Shown piece after piece: positions 5,724 to 10,872 of a stretch of 10,872 bases of DNA (position 1 is its first letter; each line of letters starts with the position of its first letter). Location: contig JAITBS010000472.1 of the NCBI GenBank assembly GCA_031283515.1, positions 1 to 10,872 of the forward strand, written 5' to 3'. Both the position numbers and the translations under genes were made by a program. The DNA comes from Planctomycetaceae bacterium. GTDB taxonomy: Bacteria > Planctomycetota > Planctomycetia > Pirellulales > Thermoguttaceae. The notes under the pieces were generated by a model, which was not told the DNA's origin, did not search any database, and saw only the letters and a program-made list of their open reading frames with translations.

Positions 5724-8522
5724 ATGGATGATTTTCCTAATTTACCAGGTTTTTCAATTGATCCCCCGAAAAAATTACAACCCGAAGTCGAAAAACTTCG
5801 CCGATCTATTCAACATGGAGCATTGGAGCGTCGACGCCTTCTTTTTGATAAACTAGGACAATTGGCTCTGGCTTATGTATTTGACTGCCGGTTTGAAAAT
5901 TCTTTACAAACAATTGATGAACTCGTCGAACTGGCAGAAATACTGATTGAAGAGGGACAAATCGAATTACGAAAAGAACTCTTCATCTATATTTCGCAAG
6001 TAAATTCTTTTACCAAACCAATCTCACGGCAAAATAATATCAGCTTCGATCAAACATCGTTTTTTAAACATTATTCTAAATGTGTTGAAAATTTGCCCGA
6101 AGATGATTTTAATGAAGTTAAAAATGAATGGGCTCTCGATATTCATCACTATGCAGAAAATCTCCACGATGAAAATCATGCAACTATTGCAGCAATTGCT
6201 CTGCTTGACCGTACCATTCAAACCATCGAACAACGATTCGATCCCAATTCGTCGCATTTCACAAACTGGCGTCCGCTTCTTGATATGTATAGTTCGCGCG
6301 GAATTTGGAAGTTCGAAATCGGTGATCGTGAATCAGGACTTGCCGACTTGCTTCATTATGAAAAACTTGCCGAAGAAGCCTACAACAAACAACAAGACCG
6401 ACGCAATGAAATAAGTCAACGTACTATTCATCAAGATAACAAAATTATTATTCGGCTTGGTGATGACGATCTTATTGACCATTTGGCGTCTTTCAACTTT
6501 GATGATCAATATTATGAAACCATTCTGCATTTAGCCGATATGTTTGCCGGTCGTGCCGAAAAAGAAAAAGCATTGGAGTATTACGATAAAGCACTCGCAA
6601 TTGCTCAAAGACATGATCGAACCGGATCGTATTTTCCGTTGTTTTCTGCCAGTGGTGAAGTTCCGTTCCGTAAGGGACGCATGATCCAGCAATTTCGCGA
6701 ATACGAAAACGCCCTTCAATTCTTTGAGCTTGCCGCACAAGAATTTAATACCTTATTGGATACCGATCAAAAACAACATTTTGAAACATTAGAAAAACGG
6801 TTGGCGGAAATAGAACGGTGTCGGGCTGAGATTTTGGAAAATCTTGGCAGATATGACGAAGCAACTCAGGCAATTAATGAGATGCAAAGAATTTTTAATA
6901 AATCAACACAAACCGCCAAAATCTCAAAAATTGCCCGTGACGAAAAAGCAGACAAAGTGCCTTTTGCAGAAGAGTTCAAAAAATTACGGAAAAAAGACAA
7001 ACCGAGCCCAAATCTTCGGCAAAACAAAAAACAAACAATGAACGAAGAAGATATTGAACAAGCAGCATTAGAACATCTTGGTGAAAAACACAACGATGCG
7101 GTTGCTGATTGTCGGCGCGGACACATTGAGTTACGTCGGGGGCGTTGGAAAACTGCACTGAAATTTTTTCTTAAAGCTCGTTTTATTTTCGATTCACCCG
7201 TGTTTGCAAATTCTCCTGAGACACAGAGTAATCTTTGTAGTGTGTATTCAGGACTTGCCGAAGCGTATTTTGCTATTGAAAGACTTGACGATGCGGAAAG
7301 ATGGTACAATCGGGCAATCAGCCACACAAGAAAATTAATCAATGAGGGAAATCTCGATTTACAACCCGCTTTTTTTGAAACCATGAAAGGGCAAGCTTTC
7401 CTTTTTTCCGTTCAGAAAAAATATGAAGAATCGATCTGCCTCTATGAAAAGGTGTATAACGAACGTAATCGGGTTGTTGCGGAAAATCTTGAGGGGCTTG
7501 ATACGGAATATCTGCGTATTCACGATCACCAACGAATTGCTCCTTCCGCTTTGTTATTACAACTGCAAAATAAAACGATTCAGAGTATTGAAGAACAACT
7601 CTGTACTTTAGACCGAATCGACGATGCCCTTCTTTGGGGACAACGTGAATTAGAAACGTTTGACCAATTTATTCGTTTACTTCCTGATCCGTCTCCGGCT
7701 TATTATGATCAATGTCTTGCGATCAGTTCTAATATAGCGTTGCTTCTATCGGCAGAGCGTTATGAGGAAGCGGATGCTCTTTGGGAGACATGTGATCGTA
7801 AACTGGCTGATTATCGGCATTATAAACAACAAACCTCCGATTCAAAGAAGGAAGGAACAGAATATGAAAGAGATAATGAAGATGAAAAGGAAGATAGGAA
7901 AAGACAAATCGATCAACAGGTGATTCGGCGTTTATTTCGGGTGTTCAGAAGTAGTAAATACCGGTTCGAAAAAGAATCTCTCCTTCACGTACTCGATGTA
8001 CTTCGGAAAAACGATTCCGGTGAAGCGTTGCCGATTCTGGAATCTTTGAAAGAACCAATCAAACAAAGACAGATTGAAACACAAAATGACCATCGGTTAT
8101 GGCAACTGTTTTGGAAAGAGTTTGAAAGGATGGTTGACACCGGTATTGAGCAGAATCAAAAAATTGTTTCGGAATGGGCGAATACGGTTCCGGCTCAACA
8201 AACATCGCCATTCGATTTATCCCGTACTAATGAGGACGAAATCATTGAAGAAGAAAATTCCGAAGAACTCGATCAGGAATTGGCTCAATACGAAAAAGAT
8301 TATGGAGGAGAAAGTGCTAATAATGAGTTTTTGTATCAGATGTTGGACGAAATGACCGGCAGTACCGTAGCAAGCAGTATGATGCGAAAATACGACAAGG
8401 GTAAACTTGAAATAGCGGAAAACGGTCAACCGTTTCGTAATGAAAATACGGTCAAACGAAACGATCCTTGTCCTTGCGGCAGCGGAAAAAAGTATAAAAA
8501 ATGCTGTATGAAACAGGAATGA
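5724..8522 (+). CDS. Large TPR-repeat protein with C-terminal SEC-C zinc motif
   Basis: This 932-aa cytosolic protein has no signal peptide or membrane segment. Many helix pairs of the tetratricopeptide type can be read: near 265-297 (ETILHLADMFAGRAEKEKAL), 325-350, 365-392 (ENLGRYDEATQAINEM), 461-490 (RRGRWKTALKFFLKA), 502-535 (AEAYFAIERLDDAERWYNRA), 550-580 and 668-690. Charged, probably disordered linkers lie near 395-455, 705-730 and 838-860. The last 24 residues contain RNDPCPCGSGKKYKKCCM, the SEC-C motif that binds zinc through C-x-C-x8-C-C, as at the end of SecA. The TPRs suggest a scaffold; the motif suggests contact with the translation or secretion machinery, but no specific function can be named. 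AGGAG at 5709-5713 supports the start. It is monocistronic, closed by a strong terminator. Confidence 0.85.
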   Translation: MDDFPNLPGFSIDPPKKLQPEVEKLRRSIQHGALERRRLLFDKLGQLALAYVFDCRFENSLQTIDELVELAEILIEEGQIELRKELFIYISQVNSFTKPISRQNNISFDQTSFFKHYSKCVENLPEDDFNEVKNEWALDIHHYAENLHDENHATIAAIALLDRTIQTIEQRFDPNSSHFTNWRPLLDMYSSRGIWKFEIGDRESGLADLLHYEKLAEEAYNKQQDRRNEISQRTIHQDNKIIIRLGDDDLIDHLASFNFDDQYYETILHLADMFAGRAEKEKALEYYDKALAIAQRHDRTGSYFPLFSASGEVPFRKGRMIQQFREYENALQFFELAAQEFNTLLDTDQKQHFETLEKRLAEIERCRAEILENLGRYDEATQAINEMQRIFNKSTQTAKISKIARDEKADKVPFAEEFKKLRKKDKPSPNLRQNKKQTMNEEDIEQAALEHLGEKHNDAVADCRRGHIELRRGRWKTALKFFLKARFIFDSPVFANSPETQSNLCSVYSGLAEAYFAIERLDDAERWYNRAISHTRKLINEGNLDLQPAFFETMKGQAFLFSVQKKYEESICLYEKVYNERNRVVAENLEGLDTEYLRIHDHQRIAPSALLLQLQNKTIQSIEEQLCTLDRIDDALLWGQRELETFDQFIRLLPDPSPAYYDQCLAISSNIALLLSAERYEEADALWETCDRKLADYRHYKQQTSDSKKEGTEYERDNEDEKEDRKRQIDQQVIRRLFRVFRSSKYRFEKESLLHVLDVLRKNDSGEALPILESLKEPIKQRQIETQNDHRLWQLFWKEFERMVDTGIEQNQKIVSEWANTVPAQQTSPFDLSRTNEDEIIEEENSEELDQELAQYEKDYGGESANNEFLYQMLDEMTGSTVASSMMRKYDKGKLEIAENGQPFRNENTVKRNDPCPCGSGKKYKKCCMKQE

Positions 8523-8538
8523 ACAATTTTCTATTCGG

Positions 8539-8574
8539 AACACGGAAAATTCTTATAATATTTCCGTGTTTTTT
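8539..8574 (+). terminator. Rho-independent terminator after the TPR/SEC-C gene
   Basis: AACACGGAAA (8539-8548) and TTTCCGTGTT (8561-8570) are exact complements over a 12-base loop, followed by TTTT. It begins 17 bases after the stop codon. This is the clearest intrinsic terminator in the window. Confidence 0.88.
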
Positions 8575-8692
8575 ATTTCCTATTACGTGCACATTTATAA
8601 AATAGACTGTTCCTTAATCGGTTGGTTATTTACGAATTCCGCTGAATAATTTACGCCTTATTTGATGATGTGAACGAATTGGTTATGGGATC

Positions 8693-9040
8693 ATGTTTTT
8701 TTTCTTTCGTTATCGGGATCAACGGACGGTTATTTTGTTTCTGGTGTTCTTTTTCGTTCTTATTTTTTCTTTTTCGGTTTTTCGAAGAGAATGGAATCAG
8801 GACGGGTTCAAAGAATATCAATTTCAAATTGACGTGAACACTGCAACGGTAGAAGAATTTCTGGCACTTCCGGGTATTGGTGAGAAGTTGGCGGAAGAAA
8901 TTACCGTATATCGGGAAATAAAAGGTCCCTTTAACGATCACCGTGAAATAATGAACGTTAAAGGGATCGGTGTTAAAAAACTCAATACGGTTAAACCGTA
9001 TCTACGCGATCTTCCATTGGTTTTCGAACCGTTCAATTAG
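8693..9040 (+). CDS. ComEA-like membrane-anchored helix-hairpin-helix DNA-binding protein
   Basis: This 115-aa protein has a basic N-terminal cap, one strongly hydrophobic helix (about 12-30, VILFLVFFFVLIFSF), a short linker, and a ComEA-type domain. The domain opens with IDVNTA (46-51) and has two hairpins, LPGIGEKLAEEI (59-70) and VKGIGVKKLNTV (89-100), which contact the DNA backbone non-specifically. ComEA proteins bind incoming DNA at the outer face of the membrane during transformation. Small single-domain members are also common in bacteria not known to be competent, so a competence role is only possible. The start is the only in-frame ATG after the upstream TGA at 8666; no proper Shine-Dalgarno is spaced correctly. 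Its TAG overlaps the stop of the convergent small gene by four bases. Confidence 0.8.
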   Translation: MFFFFRYRDQRTVILFLVFFFVLIFSFSVFRREWNQDGFKEYQFQIDVNTATVEEFLALPGIGEKLAEEITVYREIKGPFNDHREIMNVKGIGVKKLNTVKPYLRDLPLVFEPFN

Positions 9041-9210
9041 TGATTAATTTTACGTCGAATAAAATCGTAAATCTCATCAACCAAATGGATAGGAACACGA
9101 ATGACTTTGGTTTCACAACCAAATTTTCCGGTTCCTTTGGGACGTCCTGCGCCGGAACGTTTTGAAGTACGTTTGGCAGCAGCTTTTTTTACAACAGCTT
9201 TTTTGGGCAT
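9037..9210 (-). CDS. 57-aa basic protein with Lys/Ala tail and AT-hook-like GRPKG motif
   Basis: ATG at 9210-9208 (minus strand) opens a 57-codon frame ending TAA at 9037. Residues 1-18 are Lys/Ala/Arg-rich (MPKKAVVKKAAAKRTSKR), like a histone H1 tail. Then come GAGRPKGTGKFG (20-31), centred on an AT-hook-like GRPKG that could enter the minor groove of A/T DNA, and TKVIRVPIHLVDEIYDFI (34-51). The last part resembles the strand-helix start of ribbon-helix-helix proteins (KVIRVP as the strand, then a helix). It is probably a small nucleoid or regulatory DNA-binding protein. Support comes from the coherent motifs, a TATAAT promoter (9310-9315) and operator-like repeats in its leader. No clear Shine-Dalgarno is seen. 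The specific family was not identified. Confidence 0.75.
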   Translation of the reverse strand: MPKKAVVKKAAAKRTSKRSGAGRPKGTGKFGCETKVIRVPIHLVDEIYDFIRRKINH

Positions 9211-9267
9211 GTTTCGTAATAATTGTTATAGGAGTAACTGATAAACGAACGACAATCAAAATGTCAT

Positions 9268-9298
9268 TCACAATAGATGCATTGTGATAATTTCACAA
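9268..9298. promoter_or_regulatory. Operator-like cluster of three TCACAA half sites
   Basis: TCACAAT (9268-9274), ATTGTGA (9281-9287) and TCACAA (9293-9298) form two overlapping dyads: a 7-bp arm with a 6-base spacer and a 6-bp arm with a 5-base spacer, sharing the middle half site. The cluster lies just downstream of the minus-strand -10 (9310-9315), over the expected transcription start, where a bound protein would block initiation. The half site resembles CRP/FNR-type TGTGA, but the spacing is five where CRP uses six. The small DNA-binding protein encoded downstream is one candidate ligand. Confidence 0.45.
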
Positions 9299-9309
9299 GC
9301 ATCTGTTAT

Positions 9310-9337
9310 ATTATACAAAAATAAAATAATAAATCAA
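9310..9337 (-). promoter_or_regulatory. Promoter of the 57-aa basic protein gene
   Basis: On the minus strand TTGATT (9337-9332) and TATAAT (9315-9310) are separated by 16 bases; the -10 is a perfect match and the -35 matches four of six. Initiation near 9303 gives a leader of about 90 bases that includes the TCACAA half-site cluster. Confidence 0.5.
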
Positions 9338-9420
9338 GGGGTAAAATTGGTACGGTTACAGATTTTTTGAAAAAGAATCGAAAATTAGGAAAAATATTGA
9401 TGGAGGAGTCGTTACGTTTC

Positions 9421-9453
9421 GTATTTTATTGGTATTTTATTGGTATTTTATGA
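9421..9453. repeat. 11-bp tandem repeat (GTATTTTATTG) x3 next to the nadA 3' end
   Basis: GTATTTTATTG occurs at 9421-9431 and 9432-9442, with a third copy at 9443-9453 differing in the last two bases. It ends 15 bases before the nadA stop. The 11-base period is close to one helical turn, so phased A/T tracts may bend the DNA. No terminator hairpin was seen here. Confidence 0.75.
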
Positions 9454-9468
9454 GTTTGCGAAGGATAT

Positions 9469-10560
9469 TCAGGAATGGGCTTGGAGCATTCGGAGGAGGC
9501 AGTGTAACGCATCTTGGGCGATTGGATCATTGACGCGGATAATATTTTGTTTCAATCCGGATTCGACAGAGCGGAGCATGTCGGCGAGTTTTGGGAGTTC
9601 GATTCGTCCCATTGTTTCGCAATAACTGGGTTGAAAGGACAGATTTACGATAGTTTTATCGGGATTTTGCCGTGCCAGCCGTTCAACAAAACGTGATTCT
9701 GTACCGACTGCCCATTGTGAACCGGCGGGTGATTGAGTGATTTGTTTCAAAATAAACGCGGTTGAACCTGATTCATCTGCCTGTTCAACAACCTCGCGCC
9801 GACATTCGGGATGAACAATCACGCGAATATTCGGAAACATGTTACGAATCTCATCAATATGTCCTGAAACAAATTTTTGATGGACACAACAATAGCCATT
9901 CCACAAAATAATTCGGCTATTTTGAATTTGTTCTGAAGAATTTCCTCCGAAATCGGGTTCATTACTGTTCCACAAAGCCATTTGCGATTCGGGGAGCCCC
10001 ATTTTTATTGCGGTGTTTCGTCCTAAATGTTGATCGGGAAAGAAGAGGACACGTTGTTTTTGCGAATTTTGTTGCAACGCCTTATGGAGAACAGCATGGG
10101 CATTGGTGGAGGTGCAGGCAATACCGCCGTGTTGACCGCAAAACGCTTTGAGTTCGGCGGTGGAATTAACATAAGTTACGGGAACGATTTCTTTGGGGTC
10201 AAAGAGTGTAATCAGGGAATTCCAGCAATCTTCGACTTCGTGCCGTGTTGCCATTTCCGCCATTGAGCAACCGGCATCAAGATCCGGCAAGATCACATCA
10301 ACACGTTGACCATTGCGTCGGGCAAGATTTTCAGGACTATTGGCTAAAATATCTGCTGTTTCCGCCATGAAGTGGACACCGCAAAAAATAATCGTTTCGC
10401 AATCCGTATTTTGTGCGGCGGCGGCACTGAGTTGAAAACTGTCGCCTTGCATATCAGTATGTGCAACAATTTCATCTCGTTGATAATGATGTCCAAGAAT
10501 CAAGAGCTTTTTACCTAAACGTTGACGAATTGCGTCAATTTCACTATGTAAATTATCCAT
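9469..10560 (-). CDS. nadA: Quinolinate synthase A
   Basis: This 363-aa cytosolic enzyme condenses iminoaspartate with dihydroxyacetone phosphate to quinolinate in de novo NAD synthesis. It uses a [4Fe-4S] cluster held by three Cys. Visible motifs are LGHHYQRDEI (22-31), GDSFQLS (39-45), FCGVHFMAETADIL (59-72), ACTSTNA (148-154), DQHLGRN (176-182), GYCCVHQKF (222-230), HPECRREV (250-257) and GTESRFV (286-292). C60, C149 and C253 are the likely ligands; their spacing (89 and 104) is close to that in characterised NadA enzymes. C224 and C225 in GYCCVH are extra. Length is normal. No Shine-Dalgarno precedes the ATG at 10560. nadB and nadC are not in the window. The upstream region is formed by terminal repeats of mobile-element-like sequences. 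Confidence 0.95.
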   Translation of the reverse strand: MDNLHSEIDAIRQRLGKKLLILGHHYQRDEIVAHTDMQGDSFQLSAAAAQNTDCETIIFCGVHFMAETADILANSPENLARRNGQRVDVILPDLDAGCSMAEMATRHEVEDCWNSLITLFDPKEIVPVTYVNSTAELKAFCGQHGGIACTSTNAHAVLHKALQQNSQKQRVLFFPDQHLGRNTAIKMGLPESQMALWNSNEPDFGGNSSEQIQNSRIILWNGYCCVHQKFVSGHIDEIRNMFPNIRVIVHPECRREVVEQADESGSTAFILKQITQSPAGSQWAVGTESRFVERLARQNPDKTIVNLSFQPSYCETMGRIELPKLADMLRSVESGLKQNIIRVNDPIAQDALHCLLRMLQAHS

Positions 10561-10579
10561 GAATTAAATACTGATAAAT

Positions 10580-10611
10580 TTTGTAATATTTTAGTGGAAT
10601 TATTATTTTTT
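10580..10611. repeat. Solitary remnant of an element-A-type terminal repeat
   Basis: This segment (TTTGTAATATTTTAGTGGAA and then TTATTATTTTTT) matches the reverse complement of element A's right end (3945-3976) in 30 of 32 bases, including the flanking T/A tail beyond the common repeat. It sits head to tail directly against the left end of element B and only about 20 bases upstream of nadA. It has no inverted partner of its own, so it is probably the leftover of an earlier insertion. Confidence 0.7.
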
Positions 10612-10615
10612 GTAA
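10588..10615 (-). promoter_or_regulatory. Candidate nadA promoter lying in terminal-repeat sequence
   Basis: On the minus strand TTACAA (10615-10610) and TAAAAT (10593-10588) are 16 bases apart; the -10 matches five of six and the -35 three of six. Initiation near 10581 leaves about 20 bases to the nadA ATG. The -35 lies in the end of element B and the -10 in the abutting remnant. All candidate promoter sequence within 55 bases of nadA is repeat-derived. Confidence 0.35.
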
Positions 10616-10815
10616 TCTATCAGTGGAATATTTTTGAATTTGTTTACCGTTGGAAATTACAAGGTAGGCGACCTTTCGCCGAAGGGTTGCGAACCCACGG
10701 TCGCAACGGTTGGTTGTTTTTTCATTTCCGTCCGTCAACAGGGGCAAGTCGGCGAGTACGCCGACTTTGGAGTCCATTGGTAAACAAATTGACGAATATT
10801 CCACTGATAGATTAC
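10612..10815. mobile_element. Element B: 204-bp non-autonomous element with 42-bp terminal inverted repeats
   Basis: The first 42 bases (10612-10653) and the last 42 (10774-10815) are inverted copies with 37 identities. The outer 21 (GTAATCTATCAGTGGAAT then ATT) are perfect, and AATTTGTTTACC is shared further in. The outer 18 bases equal those of element A's left end. The G/C-rich core contains three stems: GGCGA-CCTT-TCGCC (near 10668-10681), GTTGCGA with TCGCAAC (10687-10707), and a perfect 9-bp hairpin AAGTCGGCG-AGTA-CGCCGACTT (10746-10767). It has no coding capacity. The G/C-rich core contrasts sharply with its A/T-rich ends. Confidence 0.75.
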
Positions 10816-10872
10816 GAATTTATAAAGATGCATTTTTCCTGATTCTTTTCTGAAATTGGTCTGGATTTTTTT

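Noticed and set aside
6866..7384. A 172-codon minus-strand frame inside the TPR gene
   Set aside because: It is a shadow of the long plus-strand gene, has no start signals, and its Ser/Phe/Arg-rich composition is that of an antisense translation.
9282..9298. A CRP binding site (TGTGA...TCACA)
   Set aside because: The spacer is five bases where CRP needs six, and a third half site overlaps the dyad. It is kept only as a generic operator-like cluster.
10553..10842. Frames of 82-83 codons on both strands across element B
   Set aside because: They translate hairpin stems and the terminal repeats. One overlaps the nadA start, and neither has a ribosome binding site or recognisable domain.

Overview
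The window looks like part of a low-GC (roughly 40%) chromosome of a Planctomycetota-like bacterium. The evidence is indirect: a Tat-exported Gfo/Idh/MocA oxidoreductase, a membrane-anchored propeller with the GCCNP signature, a large TPR protein ending in a SEC-C motif, several genes without a Shine-Dalgarno sequence, and many dispersed intergenic palindromes. All are common in that phylum, but no rRNA or other phylogenetic marker is present. I treat this placement as an inference.

Layout, left to right. Bases 1-399 are the 3' end of an IS630-family transposase, cut by the window edge. A perfect 13-bp hairpin (526-561) is the likely terminator of the leftward Tat-signal oxidoreductase gene (602-1972). 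After a divergent intergenic region with a good sigma70-type promoter comes a membrane-anchored beta-propeller gene (2255-3571) carrying a short (AAT)7 microsatellite. Bases 3572-4345 have no gene. They hold a 322-bp element with terminal inverted repeats (element A), whose core is a foldback made of heptamer arrays, and then a spaced palindrome. A tRNA-Ser(GGA) follows (4346-4428), then a 3-isopropylmalate dehydrogenase gene (4528-5607), the 932-aa TPR/SEC-C gene (5724-8522) with a strong terminator, and a small ComEA-like helix-hairpin-helix protein (8693-9040). The last gene overlaps by 4 bases, tail to tail, a 57-aa basic protein with an AT-hook-like motif (9037-9210, minus). That small gene was found by reading the minus strand directly. 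It has its own promoter and an operator-like cluster of TCACAA half sites. Quinolinate synthase nadA (9469-10560, minus) follows. Immediately upstream of nadA is a second element (element B, 10612-10815) with the same terminal repeats as element A but an unrelated core. It abuts a remnant of a third copy of the same end (10580-10611).

The genes appear mostly monocistronic and housekeeping or accessory: leucine biosynthesis, NAD biosynthesis and an exported oxidoreductase. No multi-gene operon or defence system is visible. The most notable unexplained structure is the pair of non-autonomous elements. They share a roughly 20-bp end (TTGTAATCTATCAGTGGAAT) and carry different palindromic cores, and in the nadA case they may supply the promoter of a housekeeping gene.
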